DNA of 64,000 bases, taken from NCBI RefSeq assembly GCF_007993755.1, contig NZ_CP042467.1:2070001-2134000 (forward strand), given 5' to 3'. The stretch comes from Microvenator marinus (GTDB lineage Bacteria; Myxococcota_A; Bradymonadia; Bradymonadales; Bradymonadaceae). Of the stretch, positions 1 to 9,092 are shown one piece after another; the stretch's first letter is position 1, and every line of letters starts with the position of its first letter. Under the pieces are notes generated by a model. That model saw only the letters and a program-made list of their open reading frames with translations. It ran no database searches and had not been told where the DNA came from. A program made the position numbers and the translations under genes.

Positions 1-576
1 TCTTAGAGTAGTATAGTCGATCACCCATTTGCTTTCGAACGGCGACCCAATTGTGCCAGCATCCATATCGACTCGGATAGTCTTCGTATCGATGCGTAGA
101 CCACACCTCTCGGCTTTCAGGATCGCCTCCTTGATCGTCCACAACGTGAAGAACCGCTGCCGATGTTCCAACTCCGAGGTCGACTTTGATATCCACTCGT
201 TCTCCGGCGCGTTGTATTGCCTTCGCATGAGGAGTTCGCGATCCGATCGCCTCATGAAGTCTTCAACATCGACCCCGAGTTCAGAATCGGTGGTCCACGC
301 GAGAACGATGCACCGCTCTACATGCGAGAGGTTAAAGGAGAGATCTGGGTGAGTTGGAAACTCGCCTTCGGTATCTAAGAGACGAAAGTCCGCTCCAGAT
401 CTCTGACACGCCTCAAGGATCAAGGCACGTCCCACCATGAACTGTTGGCGTGCGCCGGGGTGCTTGATTCTGGCGAGTCGAGTACTATCGGCGGTGTTGA
501 GGTCATCCTTCGAAAAGGAGTCTGCGATTCGAGCGATCTCAGTCTCGAAGGAGATAAGTAGTTCGATGGTCTTCAA
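1..576 (-). CDS. Sfp-type 4'-phosphopantetheinyl transferase (partial, runs off left edge)
   Basis: Transfers the phosphopantetheine arm of CoA to a conserved serine of acyl or peptidyl carrier proteins. 192 residues are visible, reading from 576 down to 1 without a stop; the C-terminus lies outside the window. The family signatures are clear: NLSH near residue 93, the Mg-binding GVDVE near 111 and WTIKEAILKAERCG near 160. No ATG fits the expected N-terminus. A TTG at 576, reading LKTIELLISFETE, gives the usual length before a region like the family's (TRLARIKHPGARQQFMVGRAL), so it is the likely start; an ATG about 54 codons in would cut into the conserved fold. It lies 32 bases after the DUF1552 gene on the same strand. 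A plausible partner is the ACP of the megasynthase at 9093. Family assignment is firm; the start and the partner are inferred. Confidence 0.87.
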   Translation of the reverse strand, partial: MKTIELLISFETEIARIADSFSKDDLNTADSTRLARIKHPGARQQFMVGRALILEACQRSGADFRLLDTEGEFPTHPDLSFNLSHVERCIVLAWTTDSELGVDVEDFMRRSDRELLMRRQYNAPENEWISKSTSELEHRQRFFTLWTIKEAILKAERCGLRIDTKTIRVDMDAGTIGSPFESKWVIDYTTLR

Positions 577-608
577 TCCGTTAGCCGCAACGAGGTTAGA
601 GCCCTTGT

Positions 609-1982
609 TTACGGGGTCTCTATCTCCGAGATTCCGCGATCAGTAAAGCCTCCCTCTTCGCCAAAGGTTGTATGGGGACAATCCATGGCGCGGAGGGCTG
701 TGAGCAGCACTCGGGTCGTGTTCGCGCCCGCAGACCTGATGTGGTGACCCGTTTGCAGTGCCCCACCGCCATTTCCAGCAAGTATGATGGGATAATCATC
801 AATGTTGTGTCTTTGACCGGAATTGGTATCGGACGACGCCAGAATCACCGAGTAATCTAAGAGGGTTCCATCGCCCTGCGGAATGGCCTTAAAGGCATTC
901 AGTAGGTAGGCGAACTCCTCCATAATGAACGTGACAATCTGGTGGACTTTGGGCTGCTCGCCCGGCTCATCATGAGTCAACTGATGGAAACTATTTCCGG
1001 AGTCGATATTCCAGAAATACGTCCCGGAAACCGACCCATTGAACAGGTTTGACCACACGCGTGTCGCGTCACAGGCGAGGGCCATGGCGATGAGGTCGGA
1101 CATGGCCCGGGACCGAGCTCGCTGGCGTTCCTGAGTATCACTCGCAATCTCGCCGGGATTACCCGGGACGAGGCACGCCGAGGGCGGTGGTGGCGCGTTT
1201 TCAATGGCTAAGAGGCGATTCTGCAGGGCCTGAATTCCGTCTAAGTGTTGTTCGAGCCTAACCCTATCTGCAGCACCTAGCCTCTTGTGCAGTCGATTGG
1301 CGTCATCCTTGACGGCATCGAGAATGTTTCGGCGCAATTCGAGGCGAGGGTCAACCTCCGGATTTTGGTCGGCCGGGTCCACAAATCCTTCGCCAAATAT
1401 GCGACTGAAGAGTTGATGTGGACTGTATTCTGGCGGGTTAGCGTTGTCAGGACCGTTATGCGAAAGGTAGCGCAAGGTCGTGCCTTCCACGGTCGTCACC
1501 CTTGGGTCGATACCGAATTCGATAGACCTAAAACGGGTGCCTTGAGCCACGTGATCCGCCACGACCTGATCGATCGAGGGTTTAGAGAATGTCGAGGCAT
1601 AACCCGCGTTTCCTGGATCTTGAGGAATCAGAGGGGCACCGGACAATATGCCAACGGTTCCGGCGTGGTGGCCGCGCGGATTTCCAGTCTTGATATCGTG
1701 CCCGGAGATCACATTGATATGCTCACGTAGGCCAGCGTCGGTTAGAGGGCGAAGCTCTTCGCTCGGCGTCCAGTTCAGGCCTGTGCCGGTTGGTCGCCAG
1801 CGAGAAGGAACCACGCCGTTACCCCAAAAGAAGACTCCAAAACGCTTTGGGATCGGCGCTCCGTTGGCATAAGCCGTGCCGTTTGTATTGAGCATGATCT
1901 CAAGCGTTGGAAGTGCCACTGTGGCCATTGAGCCACCCAAAACACCGCGCAAAAAGGTTCTTCGGTCTAGATTGATACTCAT
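609..1982 (-). CDS. DUF1552 family Tat-exported protein
   Basis: 457 residues. The N-terminus carries a twin-arginine signal (DRRTFLRG at residues 6-13, then a hydrophobic stretch), so the folded protein is probably exported by Tat. The body matches the DUF1552 family (a conserved GHHAGTVGILSG near residue 105, long conserved helical region, a DTNSGQRHN near 385). DUF1552 proteins are almost always encoded beside DUF1592/1588/1585 proteins in myxobacteria and planctomycetes; their biochemical role is not established. Its start overlaps the stop of the upstream partner by four bases (ATGA at 1979-1982), which implies translational coupling and a shared complex or pathway. Confidence 0.88.
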   Translation of the reverse strand: MSINLDRRTFLRGVLGGSMATVALPTLEIMLNTNGTAYANGAPIPKRFGVFFWGNGVVPSRWRPTGTGLNWTPSEELRPLTDAGLREHINVISGHDIKTGNPRGHHAGTVGILSGAPLIPQDPGNAGYASTFSKPSIDQVVADHVAQGTRFRSIEFGIDPRVTTVEGTTLRYLSHNGPDNANPPEYSPHQLFSRIFGEGFVDPADQNPEVDPRLELRRNILDAVKDDANRLHKRLGAADRVRLEQHLDGIQALQNRLLAIENAPPPPSACLVPGNPGEIASDTQERQRARSRAMSDLIAMALACDATRVWSNLFNGSVSGTYFWNIDSGNSFHQLTHDEPGEQPKVHQIVTFIMEEFAYLLNAFKAIPQGDGTLLDYSVILASSDTNSGQRHNIDDYPIILAGNGGGALQTGHHIRSAGANTTRVLLTALRAMDCPHTTFGEEGGFTDRGISEIETP

Positions 1983-3652
1983 TGCTCCACCTCTTGAACC
2001 CAGAGAAATGCTTCACTTGCGGCAATCTCGATGACAAGATCTTTGAATCGGTAGTCCGAGGCTTCGAACTTTGCCTTGAGCTCGTCTACAAGTGGTTTAT
2101 CGCCCTCACCTTCAATTCTACCCACGACGTGCCGATAGGTCTTTCGCACCATACAGTCCATCGTTGCCGGATCCTGAGCGATGGCGGCCCCTAGAGATAC
2201 ACCGTCGTCAAAATTCACACCGTTCAGCTCTCCAGTCGCGTCGATCGGAAGTCCATTATCGAGAGTGCGGAACCGTCCGATTCCGTCGTAATTCTCGAGC
2301 CCGAATCCGAGAGAATCCATGGCCATGTGACAGCTTCCGCAAGCGGGATTCGAAAAATAGTCTTCAAGTCTCTGGCGTAATGTTTGTGGACCCACGTTCG
2401 GGTCGGGATCCGGAATAACGGTGCTCGCGTTTGGAGGTGGCGGCGGCAAGGCCTGGCACATCAAGGCTTCGCGAATGAATTTGCCACGGTGTGAAGGGGA
2501 GGTGCTTACGGAATGGCTGTTCAGCGCAAGTATACTTGCGTGCCCCAAAATACCGGCGCGCTTTGCGTCTTGAGTCAGTTCAATCTGGCCAAAATCGCTG
2601 CCTTCGAACCCGTCTAACCGGTAGATTGCGGCGAGTCGACTATCTACGAAGGTGGTTGTGGACGTGAACATTTCGCGCATATCCGATGGATTCTCGAAAA
2701 CGAGATGCTCCATTAGACGCACAGTCTCTTCGCGCATACTTTGGGCAGTAGCTTGATCGAAGTCTGGATAGACGTACTGATCCTTTGTGATGGATTCGAT
2801 TTTCTGAAGGCCGAAATACTCAGTCCAGAAGACGCGGAAATTCTCCCGCGCCTCGGGAAGCGCGAGCAATCGTAATGCTTCTTCCCGAACTTCATCTTGG
2901 GTTTGAAGACCACCGGCATCCACAAGGGCGAGTGTGGCGTCGGTTGGAGGTTTTCCAAGAATAAAGAAGCTCAGCTTGGTGGCTACTTCAGCAGGCGTGA
3001 GCTTTCGCAAACCAGGGCGATTTGGGTCAGATTCGCCGTATTCAGCTCGGTACAAAAAGCTAGGGGACTGAAGCATCGTGGCGATCGCGAACTCAACACC
3101 CACCCAGAAATCTTGGAGGGTAGTCGCCGCCTGAAGTGAAGGCACTAGGATTTCCTGAACTTCAACATCGTCGAGATTGCGGCGGTAGAGTTTAGGACCG
3201 AGATCTTGAATCATCTCCCGCAAACACTCGGCATCGCCGAAGTTGCTGCCATCACACGAGACCAACGAATTCCTTAGCGATGGAACCTCCAAGATCATCT
3301 TTGCGACTTCGAAGCCGGCTGTTTCGTACTGCTCCACGCCCAGGGGTGAAATCGACGTCGCCGCCATAGCAATGGAGGTTAGACCGTTGGTGGTCTGATC
3401 TTCGGGCAAGATGAAATCAGCGACGAATCCCATTCCAAATGCGGCTTCGACCGAGTTTTTGTACTCGGTCGAGGTCAATTTTCTGAGAACAGGCGGTCCG
3501 GGCTCAAAACCGGTCGGCGTGAGAACAGGCTCGGGAGACTCCGATGTTGGAGTGTTGGTTTCCATTGGAGAGTCGGCGAAAATCGCCATATTCCCCTCAC
3601 ACCCAATGGCCAAAACCAAAGGGACCAGCAGCGCTGCGTAGAGTTGTCGCAT
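1979..3652 (-). CDS. DUF1592/DUF1588/DUF1585 lipoprotein with CxxCH motif
   Basis: 557 residues. A short signal peptide ends in a lipobox (LVLAIGC, Cys18), so this is a predicted lipoprotein. The domain order is that of the planctomycete/myxobacterial family: DUF1587 at about 55-115 (RKLTSTEYKNSV), DUF1595, DUF1592, DUF1588 (HRGKFIREALMCQ near 390) and DUF1585 at the end. CGSCH near residue 442 is a CxxCH motif and could bind c-type haem; no haem role has been shown that I know of. It is coupled to the DUF1552 gene by a four-base overlap. The pair follows the molybdoenzyme gene by about 50 bases on the same strand, so one transcript is possible but not shown. Confidence 0.88.
   Translation of the reverse strand: MRQLYAALLVPLVLAIGCEGNMAIFADSPMETNTPTSESPEPVLTPTGFEPGPPVLRKLTSTEYKNSVEAAFGMGFVADFILPEDQTTNGLTSIAMAATSISPLGVEQYETAGFEVAKMILEVPSLRNSLVSCDGSNFGDAECLREMIQDLGPKLYRRNLDDVEVQEILVPSLQAATTLQDFWVGVEFAIATMLQSPSFLYRAEYGESDPNRPGLRKLTPAEVATKLSFFILGKPPTDATLALVDAGGLQTQDEVREEALRLLALPEARENFRVFWTEYFGLQKIESITKDQYVYPDFDQATAQSMREETVRLMEHLVFENPSDMREMFTSTTTFVDSRLAAIYRLDGFEGSDFGQIELTQDAKRAGILGHASILALNSHSVSTSPSHRGKFIREALMCQALPPPPPNASTVIPDPDPNVGPQTLRQRLEDYFSNPACGSCHMAMDSLGFGLENYDGIGRFRTLDNGLPIDATGELNGVNFDDGVSLGAAIAQDPATMDCMVRKTYRHVVGRIEGEGDKPLVDELKAKFEASDYRFKDLVIEIAASEAFLWVQEVEQ
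2525..2540. repeat. 16-bp perfect palindrome with 14-bp core GCAAGTATACTTGC
   Basis: CGCAAGTATACTTGCG is a perfect palindrome. Its 14-bp core occurs again at 22682-22695, between two divergent genes. This copy lies inside the DUF1592 gene, where it encodes part of an Ala-Ser-Ile-Leu-Ala stretch, so it may be a coding coincidence. Confidence 0.6.
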
Positions 3653-3703
3653 GCATTCTCCGAGATTGCTTGTCGCCCAATTCCCTACATCTTAATGAAA
3701 ACC

Positions 3704-5983
3704 TTAGTGTTTGGCCAGAGTCACACGAATACTTTTGGAAGCAGGCGTATTGCTCTTGTGTGCGAATTCGCTCAGGGGCACGAGTACGTTGGTTTCTGGG
3801 AAATAGGTGGCCACAGAGCCCGGCGGAATCTCGTAGTCGACCAACACAAACTCGGGCGCCCTGCGAACCTTGTCGTAGGAGGAGATGATGTCGACTCTCT
3901 GGCCGGCTTGAAAGCCAAGTCTTTCTCTATCCTTCGCGTTGATGAGCACCACGCGCCGGCCGTTCATAACCCCGCGATATCGATCATCAAGACCGTAGAT
4001 CGTGGTGTTGTACTGGTCGTGCGTTCTAATGGTCATCATCATCAGCTCGCCATCCTTCAAATCCGACGCAGGTATCTGATGAACTTTGAATTGGGCACGA
4101 CCGTCTGGGGTGTTGAATTTGCCGACTCGGGGGCCGTTTGGAAGCTCAAACCCGTGAGGATTTCGGACGCGATCGTTGTAGTTTTCAAACCCTGGGACAC
4201 AGGCTTCGATGGCGTCGCGGACCTTGCCGTAGTCGGTGGCGAGGGACTCCCATGAGATTTTGGAGCCCGGGGAGACGGCACGTGCCATGCCGGCAACGAT
4301 TTGTGGTTCACTTCGTAGTTTTGCGCTTGCCGGCTTGTTTCCTCCGCGGGAGGCGTGCACGACCCCCATCGAGTTTTCGACCGTGACAAACTGCAAACGA
4401 CCATTTTGAATGTCGATTTCTGTTCGCCCAAGACAAGGAAGAATCAGGGCATGTTTTCCGTGAACAAGGTGCGAACGGTTGAGTTTTGTGGAGATATGAA
4501 CAGTGAGTTCACATTGTCGAAGAGCCCCGGCAGTGGCTTGAGTATCCGGAGTTGCGGAGAGGAAGTTTCCGCCCATTCCTATGAAAACCTTTCCTCGACC
4601 GTCCAACATGGCTTGAATGGCATGCACGGTGTCGAATCCGTGTTCGGTCGGCACCTCGATTCCAAAATAGTCGGCCAGACCTTTGATGAGATGAGCCGGC
4701 GGTTTTTCCACAATACCGACGGTTCGATCGCCTTGCACATTGGAGTGACCACGCACGGGGCACGCTCCAGCGCCGGGCCTTCCGATTTGTCCCCGAAGGA
4801 GTAGGAAGTTGACGACTTCTTGTACGTTCGCGACGCCGTTCTTGTGTTGCGTGAGTCCCATTGCCCAACAGGCGATGAGCCTTTCCGCCTTGATCGCGAT
4901 CTCGGCGACTGCCTCGAGGTCGCTACGGCGCAAGCCGCTGGACTCTTCGATTTCTTGCCAAGAAACCGATTCAATGTGTTTGGCAAACTCGTCGAAACCA
5001 TTCGTCTTTGATTCGATGAAGTCAGTATCGAGGCACGCTTCGGTTTGGTGCCGCTCCAGCATGACCTTCATGATCCCCTGAAGCGCGGCCACGTCTCCGT
5101 TGATCTTAACGGGCAAATGCAGGTCGGTGAGCTTCGTGCCACCCCCCATCAACGTGGTGACCTCTTGAGGGTGAATGAATGAGGTGAGACCGGCCTCTTT
5201 GAGAGGATTTAAGGTCACGATCGTCGCCCCATTGCGCTTTGCCCCTTGTAGCGCGGTCAGCATGCGCGGGTGATTGGTTCCTGGATTTTGTCCGAGGATG
5301 AAGATCGTGTCGGCCTTATCAAAATCCTCGAGTGTGACAGTTCCTTTGCCGATCCCTATCGACTCTCCGAGCCCCACACCGCTCGATTCATGGCACATGT
5401 TGGAGCAGTCCGGCATATTGTTAGTTCCGAACTCGCGCACCATGAGTTGGTACATGAAAGCGGCTTCGTTGCTCGTTCTTCCGGATGTGTAGAAGATTGC
5501 TTCGTTGGGAGAATCGAGCCCCCTTAGCGTCTTGCCGATAAGCTCGAATGCCTCGTCCCATTCTATGGTTTCGTAGTTTGAGGCGCCTTGGCGCAGCACC
5601 ATAGGCTCTGCGATCCGACCCGCGCCGTTGAGTTCGTAGTCGGACCAGCGCGTAAGCTCTTCGATCGTGTGTTGTTTGAAAAAATCGGCATCAACACTAG
5701 CCTTCATCGCCTCATCAGCAACGGCCTTGGCCCCGTTTTCGCAGAATTCAGCCATCGCACGATGTTTTGGATCTGGCCAGGCGCACCCAGGACAATCGAA
5801 GCCAGCGAGCTGGTTCACTCGAAGTAGGGTGCGTGCGCCCTTGATGAGTCCCGATTTCTTGGTGGCATGTTTAATCGACGAAATGACAGCGGGTATCCCG
5901 CCCGCTACTTCCTTTGGAGCTTGGATCTGCAAACCCTGAGTCTCGACGGGCACCAAGGCACCTTCATCTCTCGATTTCTCCAT
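3704..5983 (-). CDS. YdeP/FdhF-like molybdopterin oxidoreductase, alpha subunit
   Basis: 759 residues, full length for the Fdhalpha-like/YdeP branch of the DMSO reductase family. The N-terminal cluster-binding region reads FDCPGCAWPD followed by EFCENG (about residues 58-85), which is characteristic of YdeP homologues rather than of classical formate dehydrogenases. Conserved molybdopterin regions follow (ILGQNPGTNHPRM near 230, GQIGRPGAG near 397) with a C-terminal molydopterin dinucleotide-binding domain from about 620. No signal peptide, so it should be cytoplasmic. The physiological substrate of this branch is not settled; E. coli YdeP is linked to acid resistance. It is followed upstream in the operon by fdhD (12-base gap) and mobA, which supply cofactor sulfuration and the guanylyl group. 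That context supports an active Mo/W-bis-MGD enzyme. Confidence 0.9.
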   Translation of the reverse strand: MEKSRDEGALVPVETQGLQIQAPKEVAGGIPAVISSIKHATKKSGLIKGARTLLRVNQLAGFDCPGCAWPDPKHRAMAEFCENGAKAVADEAMKASVDADFFKQHTIEELTRWSDYELNGAGRIAEPMVLRQGASNYETIEWDEAFELIGKTLRGLDSPNEAIFYTSGRTSNEAAFMYQLMVREFGTNNMPDCSNMCHESSGVGLGESIGIGKGTVTLEDFDKADTIFILGQNPGTNHPRMLTALQGAKRNGATIVTLNPLKEAGLTSFIHPQEVTTLMGGGTKLTDLHLPVKINGDVAALQGIMKVMLERHQTEACLDTDFIESKTNGFDEFAKHIESVSWQEIEESSGLRRSDLEAVAEIAIKAERLIACWAMGLTQHKNGVANVQEVVNFLLLRGQIGRPGAGACPVRGHSNVQGDRTVGIVEKPPAHLIKGLADYFGIEVPTEHGFDTVHAIQAMLDGRGKVFIGMGGNFLSATPDTQATAGALRQCELTVHISTKLNRSHLVHGKHALILPCLGRTEIDIQNGRLQFVTVENSMGVVHASRGGNKPASAKLRSEPQIVAGMARAVSPGSKISWESLATDYGKVRDAIEACVPGFENYNDRVRNPHGFELPNGPRVGKFNTPDGRAQFKVHQIPASDLKDGELMMMTIRTHDQYNTTIYGLDDRYRGVMNGRRVVLINAKDRERLGFQAGQRVDIISSYDKVRRAPEFVLVDYEIPPGSVATYFPETNVLVPLSEFAHKSNTPASKSIRVTLAKH

Positions 5984-5995
5984 GTGTTCCTCGCT

Positions 5996-6805
5996 TCAGA
6001 TTTGAATGCGGTGGGGGTGCGTGTAAACGTTAAAGCTCTTTCCCCGGACAAAACCAGCGAGGGTGATGTTGAATTCCTCGGCGAGGTCGACGGCAAGGGT
6101 TGAAGGCGCCCCGACGGAAGCAACGATGGGCACCCGCACCGAGATCGCCTTCTGAACCAACTCAAAACTCGCTCGCCCACTTAGGACCAAGATATGCCCG
6201 CTCCAGTCTTCACCAACCTCGTCGAGACCCCAGCCGATGAGTTTATCCATGGCGTTGTGGCGGCCTACGTCTTCGGCGGCGTGTAGGAATGTGCCGTCGA
6301 TTTTGAAGAGACCTGCGGCGTGTAGTCCGCCCGTCTTTTGAAAGCTGCGTTGCGCCTCGCGCATAATATCAGGCAGGCTACCGAGGAGGAGCGGATCGAC
6401 TCCGGCCTCACATTCCGTGGGCGCCCTGCCCTCTTGCTTCAAGGCCTCGAGACTCGTCTTTCCGCAGACCCCGCAACTCGACGACTGCACAAACTTTCGT
6501 TCGAGCCGCTCCAACCCCGATAACGCCTCTTTAACGAGGGTAACTTTGACCACATTAGTTGAACTTGTGCACGACTCAGCGTGGAGAATCGCACTTCGGT
6601 CTCTCACCACGCCCTCGGCCCACAGAAAACCTACCGCGAGTTCAGGATCGCGCCCCGGAGATCTCATCGTGATGGAGATGGATTGCTGCCATCCGTTCTC
6701 CCCGACCAGCCGAATTTCAAGGGGCTCTTCTACGGCGATCAAATCACGGGAGGCCACAAATGCCTGTCCGTCCCACCTCAATGCAGTCTTCTTACGTTCT
6801 TGCAT
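5996..6805 (-). CDS. fdhD: Formate dehydrogenase accessory sulfurtransferase FdhD
   Basis: 269 residues, the usual length. FdhD passes sulfur from a cysteine desulfurase to the molybdenum cofactor before it is inserted into formate dehydrogenase-type enzymes. The catalytic CxxC is visible as SSCGVCGK near residue 110, and the C-terminus has the conserved GRASFELVQKA, SVGAPS and FVRGKSFNVYTHP motifs. It lies between mobA and the molybdoenzyme gene in one minus-strand run, which makes the neighbouring YdeP-like protein its likely client. The assignment is firm. Confidence 0.95.
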   Translation of the reverse strand: MQERKKTALRWDGQAFVASRDLIAVEEPLEIRLVGENGWQQSISITMRSPGRDPELAVGFLWAEGVVRDRSAILHAESCTSSTNVVKVTLVKEALSGLERLERKFVQSSSCGVCGKTSLEALKQEGRAPTECEAGVDPLLLGSLPDIMREAQRSFQKTGGLHAAGLFKIDGTFLHAAEDVGRHNAMDKLIGWGLDEVGEDWSGHILVLSGRASFELVQKAISVRVPIVASVGAPSTLAVDLAEEFNITLAGFVRGKSFNVYTHPHRIQI

Positions 6806-6828
6806 ACACCCTCGGCCTCACTTTAGGC

Positions 6829-7398
6829 CTATGATTGTTGGGCACGCAATCGTTTTCTTGCTCGCATGAGGTCTTCCGGTGTGTTGACGCCATGAACATT
6901 GGCCCAACCCTCGGGCGGGTCAACGACACTAGCCCCTAAATCATCGAGCATCTTCCAAATCGAACTGTTTGATGAAGGGCGGTATCCTTTAAGCGCAGTG
7001 ACTTCCCAAGCAGAACACATACTCTGCCAAACCTGATTCTTCACGGCTGCTGCCGGACGTGCTTCAGACGCAAGTGCCCTTGGCCATTCGGGGGCCAGTC
7101 CTAAGAGATCGCATGATGTCAGGAAGACATGGGAGTATGAGTTCTGGGCTGCCCAGCCTAACGCTGCGACCAAGCCAGCAACAGGCCCTTCAAAACCTTC
7201 GGCATCTGGAATGCAGGGGGGTGAGTCTTGAGCGTTCAGCTCAAGTGCGGTTCTACCCACTACTAAGGTCGCATCACAGAGACTGAGCGAGTCCAACACA
7301 TGAGCGATCAGCGGTCGGTTTTCGACCTCCGCAAAAGCCTTATCGCTCCCGAACCGAGTGGACTTCCCACCTGCGAGCACAACACCGAGAAGTCTCAA
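6829..7398 (-). CDS. mobA: Molybdenum cofactor guanylyltransferase MobA
   Basis: 189 residues, typical of the family. It links GMP to molybdopterin to form the guanine dinucleotide cofactor used by DMSO reductase-family enzymes. The nucleotide-binding N-terminus reads LAGGKSTRFGSDKA (residues 8-21), and SCDLLGL near 115 matches the metal-binding Asp region. MobA and the CTP-using MocA share this fold; the bis-MGD enzyme next door and fdhD favour MobA. It follows the YceI gene by only five bases and precedes fdhD by 23, so cotranscription is likely. Confidence 0.9.
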   Translation of the reverse strand: MRLLGVVLAGGKSTRFGSDKAFAEVENRPLIAHVLDSLSLCDATLVVGRTALELNAQDSPPCIPDAEGFEGPVAGLVAALGWAAQNSYSHVFLTSCDLLGLAPEWPRALASEARPAAAVKNQVWQSMCSAWEVTALKGYRPSSNSSIWKMLDDLGASVVDPPEGWANVHGVNTPEDLMRARKRLRAQQS

Positions 7399-7403
7399 GA
7401 TGG

Positions 7404-7883
7404 CTATCCTTTTTCTTCGATCACCACGATAACGTCGTCGGCCACCTTCAATTGCCCCATCAAGGCACTGTAGGGCTCGATTCCGAAATCAGGCTGATTG
7501 ATCTTTGTGGTCCAAACTCTATCGCGTTTGGTGAGGGTCAGTGGTCTTGAAACCCCGCACAAGTGCAGCGTCCCCGTGATTTTTCCGGAATCCATGTCGC
7601 TGATGTCTGCGTCGAAAATAATCTCGGGAAACTTTGCGACCTGGAGCACCTTCTTTTGGATATTACCCAAAATCTTTTCTCTGTCTTTGGGCCCGGGAGA
7701 CTTTGTGTCGAGCCGTCCATCGGTCATCGCGCCGTAGACTTTGACGGAGTCTGCTTTGACCACGGCTCGGATTTTGTCTCCCGTAGCGGTGACTTCTAAG
7801 TGTTCAGCAATGAGGTCGAGGTCGTGCCCAAGGCCCGCGAGTGCCCCCGCTCGAGATGTCCGAAGATGAAGTTCGTATTTCAT
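7404..7883 (-). CDS. YceI-like domain protein
   Basis: 159 residues resembling the YceI family, a lipocalin-like beta barrel that binds isoprenoid or other lipids. The pattern includes GHDLDL near residue 19, repeated polar/hydrophobic strands, FPEIIFDA and the TGTLHLCGVSRPLTL strand pair near 115. Most YceI proteins are periplasmic, but this one starts directly with the domain and shows no signal peptide, so it may be cytoplasmic. Its start overlaps the end of the hydrolase gene by four bases (ATGA), implying translational coupling. The ligand is unknown. Confidence 0.8.
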   Translation of the reverse strand: MKYELHLRTSRAGALAGLGHDLDLIAEHLEVTATGDKIRAVVKADSVKVYGAMTDGRLDTKSPGPKDREKILGNIQKKVLQVAKFPEIIFDADISDMDSGKITGTLHLCGVSRPLTLTKRDRVWTTKINQPDFGIEPYSALMGQLKVADDVIVVIEEKG

Positions 7884-8887
7884 GGTTTAGTGATGTGTTT
7901 CGCGACGGTGTCGGAAAGGCCCTCGGAGAGCGGCATATTGGGATTGGTATAGGATTCCTGCGGTAACTCAGTCGCAGGATCGTCTTTCAACACATGGGAT
8001 GCTTTCGGAAGGGTGAGAAACTCAGCGTCCGACCGAAAAAGCACGAGCCGTTCAGCATCCTTGAGTGAGACTTGTAGATCTCGCGCCCCTTGAACCACGA
8101 GAACCCGTACCTTGAGTTCTTTGAGTTTCTGAGCCGGATCGACTGAGATGGCCGACTTAAGGAAGGGTTGTACGGAGGGCCTAAAGAGCCCCATCAAAAC
8201 ATCCGGAACGACCTCAGGTTCACGACCGTTTTCGAGGTCGTCGAGGATTCGACGAACATCGGGCATGAGGGCTGGTGCTTGTTTGGCCAGCTGTTCCTCG
8301 AGCACTTCACGCAGGGGTCGTCCCGCGGTGGCCAGCAGTGTTAATGACTCGGCGTCGAGACTTGGAGCTGCCAAAATGGCCAACAAACCGCCTTCAGAAT
8401 GGCCGATGATATGGAGCGAGTCGAAGCGAGAATCACCTTCGAAATGCCGGACCACGCCGACCAAATCATTCACAAAGGTATTCAGGTCGACTTGAGATTC
8501 ATCCACGGTTGTGGTGCTCGCCCCGATGCCCCGTTTATCGTAGCGGAATGTTGAAACGCCACGTTTTGCGAGGTCGGTTGCGAGCATTTTGTAGGCATCC
8601 GTCTTGATGCCGGCCACGCTATTTCCATCGCGGTCCGTCGGTCCAGAGCCTGCCACAATCACCGCTAGGGGTGTTGGATTTACTGCGTCAGCGACGATGA
8701 GCTCACCTGCAATCTTTGCCTCTGGCCGCGAAATCTCAATCTGATGAGTTTCAACTTCACGCGTCGTGGTTGGTTTCATTTCAACCTTCGTTTCTTTTGG
8801 AGCGGGAGGGACGTTCTTCTCGCAGCCTTGGCCCCAACCAATACAAAGTGCGAGCAGAATCAAAGAATGTGCAATGGAGCGTTTCAT
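7880..8887 (-). CDS. Alpha/beta hydrolase, predicted lipoprotein
   Basis: 335 residues from the ATG at 8887. This start gives a clean lipoprotein signal (MKRSIAHS, hydrophobic core, lipobox GWGQGC); a longer open frame runs into the divergent megasynthase gene and is unlikely to be used. The serine hydrolase fold is clear: VIVAGSGPTDRDG near 80 (oxyanion region), YDKRGIGAS near 125, nucleophile elbow GHSEGG near 165, a late Asp (GARDLQV) and catalytic His (KASHVLKDD). It resembles esterase/dienelactone hydrolase-like proteins such as the FrsA/BAAT-related group; the substrate cannot be read from sequence. It is the first gene of the minus-strand run that continues with yceI, mobA and fdhD. 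Confidence 0.85.
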   Translation of the reverse strand: MKRSIAHSLILLALCIGWGQGCEKNVPPAPKETKVEMKPTTTREVETHQIEISRPEAKIAGELIVADAVNPTPLAVIVAGSGPTDRDGNSVAGIKTDAYKMLATDLAKRGVSTFRYDKRGIGASTTTVDESQVDLNTFVNDLVGVVRHFEGDSRFDSLHIIGHSEGGLLAILAAPSLDAESLTLLATAGRPLREVLEEQLAKQAPALMPDVRRILDDLENGREPEVVPDVLMGLFRPSVQPFLKSAISVDPAQKLKELKVRVLVVQGARDLQVSLKDAERLVLFRSDAEFLTLPKASHVLKDDPATELPQESYTNPNMPLSEGLSDTVAKHITKP

Positions 8888-9092
8888 AGGTAAAGGAGGG
8901 TAGTCGCATTTTCGCAGAGGTCTAGTGCCACTTTGGAGGCTCAGCGGTCTAATCGGGCAAACGAACCGACTAGTAGGTAGGTTTCTTTCCTTGAAAGTCG
9001 CATGGTGCAAGGGTAAACGCATGTTCCACCCGTGCGCGAAGGCAGCGCGGAACAGGGTCGGTTTCGCCGATCTGAATGAGCGACAGGTGAAG
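8888..9092. promoter_or_regulatory. Divergent intergenic region between hydrolase and megasynthase
   Basis: 205 bases between two genes read outward, so it must hold promoters for both. No confident -35/-10 pair or operator was found. A purine-rich AAAGGAGGG at about 8892-8900 on the plus strand is followed by no good start codon. The likely ribosome site of the megasynthase is CAGGTGAAG just before the ATG at 9093. Confidence 0.4.

Noticed and set aside
29-352. 107-codon plus-strand frame at the left edge
   Set aside because: It is antisense to the clear phosphopantetheinyl transferase motifs on the minus strand.
8925-9092. N-terminal extension of the megasynthase from a GTG at 8925
   Set aside because: The added 56 residues have no similarity to the KS family, whose conserved start is DIAIIGYSCRF just after the ATG at 9093.
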